64,000 nucleotides of DNA from an uncultured Roseburia sp. GTDB lineage: Bacteria; Bacillota; Clostridia; Lachnospirales; Lachnospiraceae. Location of the stretch: positions 117,601 to 181,600 of the forward strand of contig CALWHT010000011.1 in assembly GCA_944380515.1 (NCBI GenBank). Reading direction: 5' to 3'. Positions within the stretch are counted from its first letter, which is position 1. Every line of letters begins with the position of its first letter. This document shows, piece by piece, positions 17,393-27,102 of the stretch. Made by a program: the position numbers and the translations under genes. Below the pieces are notes generated by a model. The model searched no databases. It was not told the origin of the DNA and saw nothing but the letters and a program-made list of their open reading frames with translations.

Positions 17393-18406
17393 ATGAAAAA
17401 AACAGCGGTAATCGGAGCGGGAAGCTGGGGAACGGCGCTTTCACTGGTACTGCATAACAACGGCAATGAGGTTGCCGTCTGGTCAATTGTGGAAGACGAG
17501 ATAAAAATGCTCCGTGAAAAGCATGAACATATCGAGAAACTTCCGGGAGTAAAGCTGCCGGAGGATATTTTATTTACTACGGATTTAAAGGAAGCAATCG
17601 AGGGAATGGATTATTTAATCCTGGCGGTTCCGTCCATTTATACCAGAAGCACGGCGAAAGCCATGGCGCCCTTTGTGAAGGAGGGGCAGGTGATTGTCTG
17701 CGTGGCGAAAGGAATTGAGGAGAGTACGCTGATGACGCTCTCCGAGGTTGTGGAGCAGGAGATCCCGGCGGCGGACGTGGCGGTCATGTGCGGACCGAGC
17801 CATGCGGAGGAGGTCGGGACAGGTCTGCCGACGACGGTTGTGGCGGGTGCGCGCAAGAAGAAGGTTGCCGAGGGCGTTCAGGATATTTTCATGAACGAGG
17901 TGTTCCGCGTTTATACCAGCCCGGATGTGCTGGGAATGGAGCTTGGCGGTTCGCTGAAAAATGTCATTGCCCTTGCGGCCGGTATGGCAGACGGGCTCGA
18001 CTATGGCGACAACACCAAGGCGGCGCTGATTACGCGCGGAATTTCAGAGATTGGAAGACTGGCTATCCGCATGGGGGCAAAATATGAGACCTTAAGCGGA
18101 CTTACGGGAATCGGCGATTTGATTGTGACCTGTGAGAGCCGGCACAGCCGAAACCGCAGGGCGGGTATGCTCATAGGACAGGGCTATACCATGCAGCAGG
18201 CCATGGACGAGGTGAAAATGGTTGTGGAGGGAGTTTACTCCGCAAAGGCGGCGATTGCGCTGGCACGCAAATATGATGTGAGCATGCCGATTATTGAGGA
18301 AATCAACAAAGTGCTTTTTGAGGATAAACCGGCAAAGGAAGCAGTCAGAGAGCTGATGCTGCGCGACAGGAAGGAAGAACACAGTAATCTTGAGTGGCAG
18401 GAATAA
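17393..18406 (+). CDS. gpsA: Glycerol-3-phosphate dehydrogenase [NAD(P)+]
   Basis: Cytosolic enzyme that reduces dihydroxyacetone phosphate to sn-glycerol-3-phosphate for lipid synthesis. 337 residues: N-terminal Rossmann loop [10 protein letters not shown], then [10 protein letters not shown], the substrate-domain motif [14 protein letters not shown] with the catalytic lysine, and [13 protein letters not shown] at 17393 uses TGGAG supplied by the repeat; the frame is open further upstream through the repeat but that stretch is not coding. Follows plsY, its metabolic partner. Confidence 0.97.
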   Translation: MKKTAVIGAGSWGTALSLVLHNNGNEVAVWSIVEDEIKMLREKHEHIEKLPGVKLPEDILFTTDLKEAIEGMDYLILAVPSIYTRSTAKAMAPFVKEGQVIVCVAKGIEESTLMTLSEVVEQEIPAADVAVMCGPSHAEEVGTGLPTTVVAGARKKKVAEGVQDIFMNEVFRVYTSPDVLGMELGGSLKNVIALAAGMADGLDYGDNTKAALITRGISEIGRLAIRMGAKYETLSGLTGIGDLIVTCESRHSRNRRAGMLIGQGYTMQQAMDEVKMVVEGVYSAKAAIALARKYDVSMPIIEEINKVLFEDKPAKEAVRELMLRDRKEEHSNLEWQE

Positions 18407-18414
18407 GGTTGAAT

Positions 18415-18855
18415 ATGGACACGGAAAGAATCAGAATCAAATATCATTCGAATGAAATACAAAAGCTGGAATATATTGACGGAAAGAGCGATTGGATCGA
18501 TTTGCGTGCCGCTGAGCATGCAGTATTGAAAAAGGGGGAGTTTAAGCTGATTTCCCTTGGAGTTTCTATGGAACTGCCAAAGGGCTACGAGGCTGTGATC
18601 GTGCCAAGAAGCTCCACCTATAAGAATTTCGGGATTATCCAGACAAACCATATGGGCGTTGTGGACGAGAGCTATTGCGGGGACAACGACGTGTGGATGA
18701 TGCCGGCGCTTGCGCTGCGCGATACGGAAATCAATGTGAACGACAGAATCTGCCAGTTCCGTATCCAAAAGCATCAGCCGCGCATCCTTTTTGAGGAGGT
18801 AAAAGAGCTTGGTAATGATGACCGGGGCGGCATCGGCAGCACCGGGAAACATTAA
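18415..18855 (+). CDS. dut: dUTP diphosphatase (dUTPase)
   Basis: Hydrolyses dUTP to dUMP and pyrophosphate. 146 residues with trimeric dUTPase motifs: [12 protein letters not shown] (motif 2), [14 protein letters not shown] (motif 3, with the usual Tyr replaced in context by SYCGDND), NDRICQFRI (motif 4) and [11 protein letters not shown] (motif 5). ATG at 18415 with TAAGG upstream. The longer frame starting inside gpsA is less likely. Nine bases separate it from gpsA, so it is cotranscribed. Confidence 0.92.
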   Translation: MDTERIRIKYHSNEIQKLEYIDGKSDWIDLRAAEHAVLKKGEFKLISLGVSMELPKGYEAVIVPRSSTYKNFGIIQTNHMGVVDESYCGDNDVWMMPALALRDTEINVNDRICQFRIQKHQPRILFEEVKELGNDDRGGIGSTGKH

Positions 18856-18879
18856 TAGAACCAAAAAGGAGGGGTAACT

Positions 18880-19521
18880 ATGCAGGAAAGAATGGTAAAA
18901 TTTTATTCCAGGGAGAGCAACCTGGTCGCAATCCACGCGATACCGGGACATTTTGCCACCAGCCATTCGCATATCAATTATTATATTGATATCACCAGTT
19001 TAAAGACAAGGGTGCGGGAAGCGAAGGAAATCGCGAGAGTGCTGTACCATAAGATAGGCAGGCTTTCCTACACCGACACGATTGTCTGTATGGACGGGAC
19101 AGAAGTGATTGGGGCGTTTTTGGCGGAGGAATTTGAAAAAGGGGATTTTGTTTCCACAAACCGCCATGAAACCATCTATGTGGTGTCACCGGAAATCAAC
19201 AGCAGCAACCAGATTTTATTCCGGGACAACATCAAGCACAGTATCGAGGGAAAGCATGTAGTTCTGCTTTCGGCGACGACAACGACGGGAAAGACGATAC
19301 GCAGAAGCCTGGAGGGAATCCAGTATTATGGAGGAATCATTGAGGCGGTGGCATCCGTATTTTCCACGGTCACCGAAGTGGACGGCAGGAAGGTCGAGAC
19401 GGTGTTTACCGAAGCGGATCTGCCGGGCTATGCCGCATATACGGCGCAGGATTGCCCGTTCTGTAAGAAAGGGCAGAGGCTTGAGGCCGTAGTCAACGGC
19501 TTTGGTTATTCCAAATTATAG
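18880..19521 (+). CDS. Orotate phosphoribosyltransferase-like protein with C-terminal Cys pair
   Basis: 213 residues with a type I phosphoribosyltransferase layout: a TDTIVCMDGTEVIGAFLAEE segment and a loop VVLLSATTTTGKTIRRSLEG in the place of the PRPP-binding motif. That motif normally carries two acidic residues before TTG(K/G)T; here they are replaced by SAT, which may weaken PRPP binding. The C-terminus has CPFCKKGQ, a possible metal-binding pair. GGAGGGG precedes the ATG. It could be a regulatory or salvage protein instead of a true PyrE. Confidence 0.7.
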   Translation: MQERMVKFYSRESNLVAIHAIPGHFATSHSHINYYIDITSLKTRVREAKEIARVLYHKIGRLSYTDTIVCMDGTEVIGAFLAEEFEKGDFVSTNRHETIYVVSPEINSSNQILFRDNIKHSIEGKHVVLLSATTTTGKTIRRSLEGIQYYGGIIEAVASVFSTVTEVDGRKVETVFTEADLPGYAAYTAQDCPFCKKGQRLEAVVNGFGYSKL

Positions 19522-19583
19522 GTTCGTCAATTTGTATACTTTTTTACGGAAAAGCTGTCAGTTTGACGAAAAAAGAGAAAAGG

Positions 19584-19665
19584 GACCAAAAGTACTGTAA
19601 TATCCTACAATAAAAAAGAAGATTCTTTGTGTAGGCGGCATATGGTATTTTTGGTCACTTTTTTG
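19584..19665 (+). terminator. Nested inverted repeat with T run, probable terminator before msmK
   Basis: GACCAAAAGTAC (19584-19595) pairs with GTATTTTTGGTC (19645-19656) with a mismatch; inside it CCTACA (19604-19609) pairs with TGTAGG (19630-19635). A T run follows. Upstream, TTCGTCAA (19523-19530) and TTGACGAA (19563-19570) form another inverted repeat. Confidence 0.45.
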
Positions 19666-19680
19666 TATAGTAAGTATAGC
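19651..19680 (+). promoter_or_regulatory. Candidate promoter of the sugar ABC ATPase gene
   Basis: TTGGTC (19651-19656) and TATAGC (19675-19680), 18 bases apart; the -35 lies in the 3' arm of the preceding hairpin. Confidence 0.4.
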
Positions 19681-19717
19681 AAAAAACGCACGAATAATTT
19701 AGGAGGTATTTAGACCA

Positions 19718-20830
19718 ATGGCAAGTTTATCCTTAAAAAATGTTTGCAAAGTATATCCGAACGGCTTTGAGGCTGTTAAGGATTTCAACCTTGAGGTAGA
19801 AGACCAGGAGTTCATCATCTTCGTAGGTCCTTCCGGATGCGGTAAATCTACTACCCTTCGTATGATTGCAGGACTGGAGGAGATTTCTTCCGGAGAGTTC
19901 TACATCGACGGAAAATTAATGAACGATGTTGAGCCGAAGGACAGAGATATCGCGATGGTATTCCAGAACTACGCTCTGTATCCGCATATGACCGTGTTTG
20001 ATAACATGGCATTCGGATTAAAGTTAAGAAAGGTTCCGAAGGACGAGATCAAAAAGAAAGTTGAGGAGGCTGCAAAAATCCTTGACCTTGAGAAATTGTT
20101 AGACCGTAAGCCGAAGGCTCTTTCTGGTGGTCAGAGACAGCGTGTTGCTATGGGACGTGCCATCGTACGTAACCCGAAGGTATTCCTGATGGATGAGCCG
20201 CTTTCCAACCTGGATGCAAAGCTTCGTGTGCAGATGCGTTCCGAGATTGCTTCCTTACATAACAGACTGAAAGCAACCATCATCTATGTAACCCATGACC
20301 AGACAGAGGCTATGACCCTTGGTACCAGAATCGTTGTATTAAAGGACGGCGTGATTATGCAGGTAGATTCCCCGCAGAAGTTATACAATGAGCCGAACAA
20401 CTTATTCGTAGCAGGCTTCATCGGATCTCCGCAGATGAACTTTATTGATACCGTATGCAAGGTAGAGGGAGATAAGGTAACGCTTTCCTTCGATAACACG
20501 ACCATCGTATTGCCGCCGGCAAAAGCAAAGAAGGTAGCGGATGCAGGCTGCAACGGCAAGACTGTTGTTATGGGTATCAGACCGGAGGATATCGGCGATT
20601 CCGAAATTGAAATCGAAGCGCATAAGGATTGCTCGTTCGAGGCGGACGTAACGGGATATGAGCTGCTTGGTTCCGAGGTATTGTTATACTTCAAGGCGGC
20701 AGGCGCAAACATGACCGCAAAGGTTGATTCCAGAACAACTGCCCGCATGGGTGACCACATTAAGCTGGCAATTGATCCGGAGAAGATTCACGTATTCGAC
20801 AAAGAAACTGAATTGACAATTACGAACTAA
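19718..20830 (+). CDS. msmX: Sugar ABC transporter ATP-binding protein (MsmX/UgpC type)
   Basis: 370-residue ATPase of carbohydrate importers. Walker A GPSGCGKSTTLRMIAG, Q-loop VFQNYALYPHMTVFDN, signature LSGGQRQRVAMGRAI, Walker B VFLMDEPLSNLDAKL, H-loop VTHDQTEAMTLG, then the C-terminal TOBE/OB regulatory domain (MGIRPEDI). It is alone between a promoter and a terminator, with no permeases beside it, which is how shared ATPases such as MsmX that serve several importers are organised. Codon use (GGA, CGT, AAG) looks tuned for high expression. AGGAGGT precedes the ATG. Confidence 0.93.
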   Translation: MASLSLKNVCKVYPNGFEAVKDFNLEVEDQEFIIFVGPSGCGKSTTLRMIAGLEEISSGEFYIDGKLMNDVEPKDRDIAMVFQNYALYPHMTVFDNMAFGLKLRKVPKDEIKKKVEEAAKILDLEKLLDRKPKALSGGQRQRVAMGRAIVRNPKVFLMDEPLSNLDAKLRVQMRSEIASLHNRLKATIIYVTHDQTEAMTLGTRIVVLKDGVIMQVDSPQKLYNEPNNLFVAGFIGSPQMNFIDTVCKVEGDKVTLSFDNTTIVLPPAKAKKVADAGCNGKTVVMGIRPEDIGDSEIEIEAHKDCSFEADVTGYELLGSEVLLYFKAAGANMTAKVDSRTTARMGDHIKLAIDPEKIHVFDKETELTITN

Positions 20831-20860
20831 TTCGGTAAAATTAAACAGAAATTAATAAAT

Positions 20861-20893
20861 AAAAACTGGGTGCAGGGCTTGTACCCAGTTTTT
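20861..20893 (+). terminator. Intrinsic terminator after the sugar ATPase gene
   Basis: AAAAACTGGGT (20861-20871) pairs perfectly with ACCCAGTTTTT (20883-20893). Confidence 0.92.
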
Positions 20894-20899
20894 GTTGTT

Positions 20900-20922
20900 G
20901 TGTGCCTGGCGGCGCACGTTTC
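20900..20922 (+). repeat. Short conserved hairpin motif, copy 1
   Basis: GTGTGCC (20900-20906), loop TGGC, GGCGCAC (20911-20917), then GTTTC. The same motif with compensating stem changes is at 55384-55406. Both lie just after an intrinsic terminator. Confidence 0.6.
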
Positions 20923-20952
20923 ACCAGAGGGTCAGAAAGGATTGAAGGATAT

Positions 20953-22038
20953 ATGATTTCAAACCATAAAATTCAGGCGGCGCTCGATGAAATCAAGGAT
21001 ATTTCGAGGATGGACCTGGCGCTGTATACAGAAAAAGGAAAGCTGGTCGCCTCTACTTTTGAGCCGGAGGGAGATTTGGAGCATGCAATCGCATCATTTG
21101 CGGAATCCATGGCGGAAAGCCAGATGCTTGCGGGCTGCCATTTTTTTAAGGTCATTGTGGAGGGAGAAGTAGAATATATTTTACTGACGAAATCCACGGC
21201 GGAGGATGCCTATATGGTCGGGCGTCTGGCGGTCTGTCAGATCAGAAACCTTGCGGCTGCCTATATGGAGCAGTTTGACCGCAACAATTTCATGCAGAAT
21301 ATCCTGCTTGGAAATATGCTGGTGGTGGATATGTATAATAAGGCGCAGAAGCTCCATGTGGAGCAGGCGGAGCGCGTGGTTTATGTTATTGATCTGGAGC
21401 GCAAAAAGGACTCCGCGGCGGTGGAGCTTGTGAAAAATCTGTTTGCAACCAAAATGAGGGATTATGTGACCGAGGTGGATGAACAGAGCATTATTCTGAT
21501 TAAGGATGTCCGGGATATGAAGGATGATGAGGAGCTTCAGACGCTTGCGGACATGATTGTGGACAATATGCATACGGAAGCGATGGTGCGCGTGCGGGTC
21601 GGTTACGGCAACCGCGTGAATAATCTGCAGGATATCGCCAAATCCTATCAGGAGGCAAAGATGGCGCTCGAGGTGGGCAAGATTTTCTATGCCGAAAAGG
21701 AAACCATCGCTTACCGTTATCTTGGAATCGGAAGGCTGATATATCAGCTTCCGATGAGTCTTTGTGAAATGTTTATCCATGAAGTGTTTGGCGAGGAAAT
21801 TCCTGATTTATCCGGCGAGGAAATCACGACGACCATTCAGAAATTTTTCGATAACAACCTGAATATTTCGGAGACGGCAAGACAGCTTTATGTGCACCGG
21901 AATACTCTGGTTTACCGGTTGGAGCGGCTGGAAAAAACGATAGGTCTTGATATCCGAAAGTTTGACGATGCAATGACCTTTAAAATAGCGCTTATGGTTC
22001 TTGCGCATATGAATTACCAGAAAGCAGAGGAGCAATAA
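20953..22038 (+). CDS. PucR/CdaR-type transcriptional regulator
   Basis: 361 residues. The last 60 are the PucR C-terminal helix-turn-helix (NLNISETARQLYVHRNTLVYRLERLEKTIGLDIR). The middle resembles the GGDEF-like domain of CdaR regulators (VRVGYGNRVNNLQDIAKSYQEAKMALEVG). The first 130 residues may sense a ligand; the putative-sugar-diacid domain of true CdaR is not obvious. ATG at 20953 with AAGGA upstream; a longer frame runs over the hairpin motif and is not used. Three bases before parE, so possibly cotranscribed. Target genes unknown. Confidence 0.82.
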   Translation: MISNHKIQAALDEIKDISRMDLALYTEKGKLVASTFEPEGDLEHAIASFAESMAESQMLAGCHFFKVIVEGEVEYILLTKSTAEDAYMVGRLAVCQIRNLAAAYMEQFDRNNFMQNILLGNMLVVDMYNKAQKLHVEQAERVVYVIDLERKKDSAAVELVKNLFATKMRDYVTEVDEQSIILIKDVRDMKDDEELQTLADMIVDNMHTEAMVRVRVGYGNRVNNLQDIAKSYQEAKMALEVGKIFYAEKETIAYRYLGIGRLIYQLPMSLCEMFIHEVFGEEIPDLSGEEITTTIQKFFDNNLNISETARQLYVHRNTLVYRLERLEKTIGLDIRKFDDAMTFKIALMVLAHMNYQKAEEQ

Positions 22039-22041
22039 TTT

Positions 22042-23964
22042 ATGGCAGCGAAGACATCTTATGATGAACACAGCATCTCGGTCCTGGAGGGGCTTGAGGC
22101 GGTACGAAAGCGCCCCGGTATGTATATCGGAAGCGTATCGAGAAAGGGCTTAAATCACCTTATTTATGAAATTGTAGACAATGCGGTGGACGAGCACCTT
22201 GCCGGAGCATGTGATACCATCTATGTGACCCTGGAGGCGGACGGTTCCTGTACCGTGGAGGACAACGGACGCGGCGTTCCGGTAGGCATGCATGCCAAGG
22301 GCGTTTCCGCGGCGCGTATCGTATACACGACGCTTCACGCGGGCGGAAAGTTTGACGATTCCGCATATAAAACCAGCGGAGGATTGCACGGTGTCGGTTC
22401 ATCGGTTGTCAATGCGCTTTCTACCTATATGGACGTGCAGATCAGCAGGGACGGCTATATCCACCATGACCGCTATGAACGCGGTGTTCCCGTGGTGGAG
22501 CTGGAAAACGGCCTTCTGCCGAAAATCGGAAAAACGAAAAAGACCGGGACGAAGGTGAATTTTCTGCCGGACCCGGAAATTTTTGAAAAGACCCGGTTTA
22601 AGGAGGATGAGGTAAAAAGCCGTATGCATGAGACGGCGTACTTAAATCCCCGCCTTACGATTGTCTATGAGGACCGCAGGGGAGAGGAAACGGAGCATAT
22701 TGTTTACCACGAGGAAGAGGGCATTATCGGTTTTGTCAAGGATTTGAACAAAAACAGCGAGGTGCTCCACGATGTCATTTATTTTAAAGGTGAGCAGGAG
22801 GGAATTACCGTCGAGGGGGCGTTTCAGTATACGAATGAATTTCACGAGAATATCCTGGGCTTCTGCAACAATATTTTTAACGCCGAGGGCGGAACGCACA
22901 TTACGGGCTTTAAGACCGTGTTTACGACAGTCATTAATTCCTATGCCAGAGAGCTTGGCATTTTAAAGGAAAAGGACGCCAATTTTACCGGGGCGGACGT
23001 GCGCAACGGCATGACGGCCGTTGTGTCCATCAAGCACCCGGATCCGCGGTTTGAGGGGCAGACAAAGACAAAGCTTGACAATCAGGACGCCTCCCGTGTG
23101 ACGGCGAAGGTGACGGGAGACGAAATCCAGCTTTACTTCGATAAAAATTTAGAGGTATTAAAGACGGTGATTTCCTGTGCGGAAAAGGCCGCGAAGATTC
23201 GCAGGACGGAGGAGAAGGCAAAGACGAATCTGCTCACAAAGCAAAAGTTTTCCTTTGATTCCAACGGAAAGCTGGCCAACTGCGAGAGCAGGGACGCCTC
23301 CGTCTGCGAGATTTTTATCGTGGAGGGAGATTCTGCGGGCGGCTCCGCAAAGACGGCGAGAGACCGCAGCTTTCAGGCCATTCTGCCGATTCGGGGAAAG
23401 ATTTTAAACGTGGAGAAGGCGAGCATTGACAAGGTGCTTGCGAATGCCGAGATTAAGACGATGATCAACGCCTTCGGCTGCGGCTTTTCCGAGGGGTACG
23501 GCAACGATTTTGACATCACAAAGCTGCGCTACGATAAGATCATTATCATGGCGGACGCCGATGTGGACGGCGCGCATATTTCAACCCTGCTTTTGACGCT
23601 GTTTTACCGTTTTATGCCGGAACTGATATACGAGGGGCATGTATATGTGGCGATGCCGCCTCTGTATAAGGCGATTCCGTCAAAGGGCGAGGAGGAATAC
23701 CTCTACGACGATGCGGCGCTTGAGCGCTACCGCAGGACGCATAAAGGGAGCTTTACCCTGCAGCGCTACAAGGGACTCGGAGAGATGGACGCGCAGCAGC
23801 TCTGGGAGACGACGTTAAATCCCGAAACGCGGATTTTAAAGCGGGTCGAGATTGAGGACGGCCGGATGGCATCGGATATCACCGAGCTTTTGATGGGAAA
23901 TGACGTGCCGCCGCGCAAAATGTTTATCTATGAACATGCCAAAGATGCGGCGCTTGACGTATAG
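22042..23964 (+). CDS. parE: Type IIA DNA topoisomerase ATPase subunit (topoisomerase IV ParE-like)
   Basis: 640 residues. The GHKL ATPase has YEIVDNAVDEHLAG, VEDNGRGVPV and TSGGLHGVGSSVVNALS. The Toprim domain has VEGDSAGGSAK (usually EGDSA) and MADADVDGAHI, then the C-terminal QRYKGLGEMDAQQLWETT. Works with the next gene to pass DNA duplexes for chromosome decatenation. Gyrase and topoisomerase IV B subunits are alike; I favour ParE because there is no recF or dnaN context and the partner lacks a clear GyrA box. The ribosome binding site (GAGGAG) is inside the end of the regulator gene. Confidence 0.85.
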   Translation: MAAKTSYDEHSISVLEGLEAVRKRPGMYIGSVSRKGLNHLIYEIVDNAVDEHLAGACDTIYVTLEADGSCTVEDNGRGVPVGMHAKGVSAARIVYTTLHAGGKFDDSAYKTSGGLHGVGSSVVNALSTYMDVQISRDGYIHHDRYERGVPVVELENGLLPKIGKTKKTGTKVNFLPDPEIFEKTRFKEDEVKSRMHETAYLNPRLTIVYEDRRGEETEHIVYHEEEGIIGFVKDLNKNSEVLHDVIYFKGEQEGITVEGAFQYTNEFHENILGFCNNIFNAEGGTHITGFKTVFTTVINSYARELGILKEKDANFTGADVRNGMTAVVSIKHPDPRFEGQTKTKLDNQDASRVTAKVTGDEIQLYFDKNLEVLKTVISCAEKAAKIRRTEEKAKTNLLTKQKFSFDSNGKLANCESRDASVCEIFIVEGDSAGGSAKTARDRSFQAILPIRGKILNVEKASIDKVLANAEIKTMINAFGCGFSEGYGNDFDITKLRYDKIIIMADADVDGAHISTLLLTLFYRFMPELIYEGHVYVAMPPLYKAIPSKGEEEYLYDDAALERYRRTHKGSFTLQRYKGLGEMDAQQLWETTLNPETRILKRVEIEDGRMASDITELLMGNDVPPRKMFIYEHAKDAALDV

Positions 23965-23986
23965 CAGGGAAGAAAGGTAGTACAGT

Positions 23987-26224
23987 ATGAGACAGGAAGA
24001 ACAGATTATCCGCACCGAATATTCGGAGCTGATGCAGAAATCCTACATTGATTATGCGATGAGCGTCATCATTGCCCGTGCCCTGCCGGATGTAAGGGAC
24101 GGGCTAAAGCCGGTGCAGAGGCGAACCTTATATGATATGTATGAGCTTGGAATCCGCTACGATAAGCCTTACCGCAAATGTGCGCGTATCGTCGGGGACA
24201 CGATGGGTAAATATCATCCGCACGGTGACAGTTCCATCTATGAGGCGCTGGTTGTCATGGCACAGGACTTTAAAAAGGGGCTGCCGCTCGTAGACGGGCA
24301 CGGCAATTTCGGTTCCATTGAGGGGGACGGCGCCGCTGCAATGCGTTATACCGAGGCGCGTTTGCAAAAGATTACGCAGGAAGCCTATCTGGCGGATTTG
24401 GATAAGAATGTCGTAGACTTTGTACCCAATTTTGACGAGACGGAAAAGGAGCCCGCGGTCCTTCCGGTGAAGGTGCCGAATCTTCTGTTAAACGGCGCGG
24501 AGGGAATTGCGGTCGGCATGACGACCAGCATACCGCCGCATAATTTCGGCGAGGTCATTGACGGTGTGATTGCCTATATGAAAGACCCGGATATCAATAC
24601 GGAGCAGATGATGCGTTATATTCCGGGCCCTGATTTTCCGACGGGCGGCATTGTCGCAAACAAGGATGAGCTGCTTGCGGTTTATTCTACCGGCACGGGG
24701 AAAATAAAAATCCGCGGTAAGGTGGAGGTCGAGAAGGGCAAGGGCGGCAGAGACCGTCTGGTGATTACCGAAATCCCGTATACGATGATCGGTGCCAACA
24801 TCGGGAAGTTTTTAAATGATGTCTACAGCCTGGTGGAGACGAAAAAAACGAGCGATATTGTGGATATCACGAATCAGTCCTCCAAGGAAGGCATCCGCAT
24901 TGTTCTCGAGCTGAAGCGGGGAGCGGATGTTGAAAATTTAAAGAACCTTCTCTACAAAAAGACAAAGCTCGAGGATACGTTCGGCGTGAATATGCTGGCG
25001 GTTGCGGACGGCAAGCCGGAGACGATGGGAATTGTGCCGATTATCCGCCATCATGTGAACTTTCAGTACGAGCTTGCGACACGCAAATACCGGACGCTGC
25101 TTGAGAAGGAGCGGGATAAAAAAGAAATCCAGGAAGGCCTGATGAAGGCGGTTGACGTGATTGATCTGATTATTGAAATCCTGCGGGGAAGCGCCAGCGT
25201 GAAGGATGCGAGGGCGTGCCTGACCGGGGGAATCACGGACGGGATTCGTTTTAAGTCCGCACAGTCCAAAAAGGATGCGGCAAAGCTGCGCTTTACCGAG
25301 CGGCAGACAACGGCGATTTTGGAGATGCGTCTGCAAAAGCTGGTCGGACTGGAGCTTGAGGCGCTCTTAAAGGAGCACGAGCAGACGCTTGCCAATATTG
25401 CGGAATACGAGGAAATTCTGGGCAGCCGGGGAGCGATGGCGAAGGTGATCATCCGGGAGCTCACGCATTTTAAAAAGGAATACGCAAAACCAAGAAAAAC
25501 CGTGATAGACAACTTAAAGGAAGCGGTCGTAGAAGAAAAGAAAATCGAGGAGATGGACGTCGTATTTTTAATGGACCGCTTCGGCTATGCAAAGACCGTG
25601 GACGTGGCAACCTATGAAAGAAACCGGGAGGCGGCGGACGCGGAAAACCGCTGTGTGCTGACCTGCCGGAATACGGACAAAATCTGTATTTTTACGGATA
25701 AGGGACAGCTTCATCTCCTAAAGGTCATGGACCTTCCGTTTGGAAAGTTCCGTGACAAGGGGACGCCGATTGATAATATAAGCAATTATAACAGCAGTGA
25801 GGAAACATTTCTCTATATCAACAGTCTTGCGGCAGTCAGCAGCGCAAAAGTCCTGTTTGGAACCAAAAGCGCGATGTTAAAGGTTGTGGACGGCAGCGAG
25901 TTTGATGTGGCAAAGCGGACGACCGCGGCGACAAAGCTTGGCGAGGGGGACGAGCTGATTTTCGTGCGGACGCTGGCGATGGAGGAAACGCTTATCATGC
26001 AGTCGGCAAAGGATTTCTTTCTGCGGATTGACGTTTCCACGGTCCCGGAAAAGAAAAAGGGTGCCGTTGGTGTGCGCGGAATGAAGCTCGGACCGGGAGA
26101 CGCACTTACGGCAATGTATCTTTTAAATGCGGGTGAGGAGCGCTGCGTGGAGGTGCATGGAACCGAGGTGGCGCTGCACCGCCTGCGTCTGGCGAACCGT
26201 GATACGAAGGGAACCAAACGATGA
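23987..26224 (+). CDS. parC: Type IIA DNA topoisomerase cleavage subunit (topoisomerase IV ParC-like)
   Basis: 745 residues. N-terminal [20 protein letters not shown] and [11 protein letters not shown], with the catalytic tyrosine in [10 protein letters not shown] that forms the 5' phosphotyrosine bond. The C-terminal part has degenerate beta-pinwheel repeats ([39 protein letters not shown]). I see no QRRGGKG GyrA box, which argues for topoisomerase IV. Its stop overlaps the next ATG (ATGA). Confidence 0.86.
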   Translation: MRQEEQIIRTEYSELMQKSYIDYAMSVIIARALPDVRDGLKPVQRRTLYDMYELGIRYDKPYRKCARIVGDTMGKYHPHGDSSIYEALVVMAQDFKKGLPLVDGHGNFGSIEGDGAAAMRYTEARLQKITQEAYLADLDKNVVDFVPNFDETEKEPAVLPVKVPNLLLNGAEGIAVGMTTSIPPHNFGEVIDGVIAYMKDPDINTEQMMRYIPGPDFPTGGIVANKDELLAVYSTGTGKIKIRGKVEVEKGKGGRDRLVITEIPYTMIGANIGKFLNDVYSLVETKKTSDIVDITNQSSKEGIRIVLELKRGADVENLKNLLYKKTKLEDTFGVNMLAVADGKPETMGIVPIIRHHVNFQYELATRKYRTLLEKERDKKEIQEGLMKAVDVIDLIIEILRGSASVKDARACLTGGITDGIRFKSAQSKKDAAKLRFTERQTTAILEMRLQKLVGLELEALLKEHEQTLANIAEYEEILGSRGAMAKVIIRELTHFKKEYAKPRKTVIDNLKEAVVEEKKIEEMDVVFLMDRFGYAKTVDVATYERNREAADAENRCVLTCRNTDKICIFTDKGQLHLLKVMDLPFGKFRDKGTPIDNISNYNSSEETFLYINSLAAVSSAKVLFGTKSAMLKVVDGSEFDVAKRTTAATKLGEGDELIFVRTLAMEETLIMQSAKDFFLRIDVSTVPEKKKGAVGVRGMKLGPGDALTAMYLLNAGEERCVEVHGTEVALHRLRLANRDTKGTKR

Positions 26225-27021
26225 AACATACAAAGGTTTATTGGATCTGGCAGATTTTTTATCCGATTGGGATTTATTATGTCGTATCAAGCCTGGCCTA
26301 TTTTGTGCTGGAGCTTTTGATGGGCTCGGATAATGAGACGTACATGCTGCGTCAGCTTGTCTGCTCGGCTGTCACAATCCCGTTTGTGATGAAGTTTTAC
26401 AGTGAGGACAGGCGGCAGCGGGAGGTGGTTTACGGCAAGCGAAGCTTCCGGCTGGATGCGGGGGAAGTACGCAACATCCTGTTTTCGCTGATTTCTGCGG
26501 CGACACTGGGCATGGCAGTCAATAACATCATAGCCATGACGCCGCTGATGGAGGTGTCCGGGGGCTTTGAGACGGCAAACGAAGCGTTTTTCGGCGGGCA
26601 GCTTATTTATGAGCTGCTTGGCTCCTGCCTGCTGATTCCGATTGCGGAGGAGCTTATTTTCCGCGGTGTGGTTTACCGCAGACTGCGGGTGCTGCTCGGC
26701 GTCGGTCCGGCTGTGCTGTGTTCAGCGCTGATTTTCGGTATTGTTCATTTTAATCTCGTACAGTTTATCTACGCGGCAATCCTCGGCTGCCTGCTGGCGT
26801 TTTTGTACGAAAAAACAGGATTTTTTTATGCGCCGGTGCTGGGACATATGGCGGCAAATACGGTGGCGGTGCTGCGGCAGGAGACGGGCTGGCTGGCCTT
26901 TTCCTATCAGCCGACGGCGGCGGGAATCGGTTTTACGCTCTTGATGCTGGCGGCTGCGTTTGCGGTGATTGGATATATGTGGAAAGAATACAGGAAAGAA
27001 AATGGTGACTGTTCTGACTAG
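26221..27021 (+). CDS. CPBP family intramembrane metalloprotease
   Basis: 266 residues with about seven hydrophobic segments. The CPBP (Abi/CAAX) motifs are present: EELIFRGVVYRRL (two glutamates and an arginine), FGIVHFN and HMAANTV. Such proteins process membrane or prenylated peptides and some give bacteriocin self-immunity; the target here is unknown. The four-base overlap with parC suggests cotranscription. Its stop codon lies inside the terminator. Confidence 0.9.
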   Translation: MKHTKVYWIWQIFYPIGIYYVVSSLAYFVLELLMGSDNETYMLRQLVCSAVTIPFVMKFYSEDRRQREVVYGKRSFRLDAGEVRNILFSLISAATLGMAVNNIIAMTPLMEVSGGFETANEAFFGGQLIYELLGSCLLIPIAEELIFRGVVYRRLRVLLGVGPAVLCSALIFGIVHFNLVQFIYAAILGCLLAFLYEKTGFFYAPVLGHMAANTVAVLRQETGWLAFSYQPTAAGIGFTLLMLAAAFAVIGYMWKEYRKENGDCSD

Positions 27022-27035
27022 GGACAGTCATTTTT
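27005..27035 (+). terminator. Intrinsic terminator overlapping the CPBP gene end
   Basis: TGACTGTTC (27006-27014) pairs with GGGACAGTCA (27021-27030, with G-U) followed by TTTTT. Confidence 0.75.
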
Positions 27036-27050
27036 ATTACAGAAGTAGCA

Positions 27051-27080
27051 TTGACAGGGGGTAGAAAAAACCGTTAATAT
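27051..27080 (+). promoter_or_regulatory. Promoter of the FtsX-ABC operon
   Basis: Perfect TTGACA (27051-27056) and TAATAT (27075-27080), spacer 18. The -10 covers the ATG at 27079, arguing that translation starts at 27103. Confidence 0.6.
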
Positions 27081-27102
27081 GGAAAAAAGGAGGGGGAGGA
27101 GA

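Noticed and set aside
22042-26224. Assignment of the topoisomerase pair as gyrase gyrB-gyrA
   Set aside because: No QRRGGKG GyrA box was found and there is no oriC-type context; topoisomerase IV is favoured but not proven.
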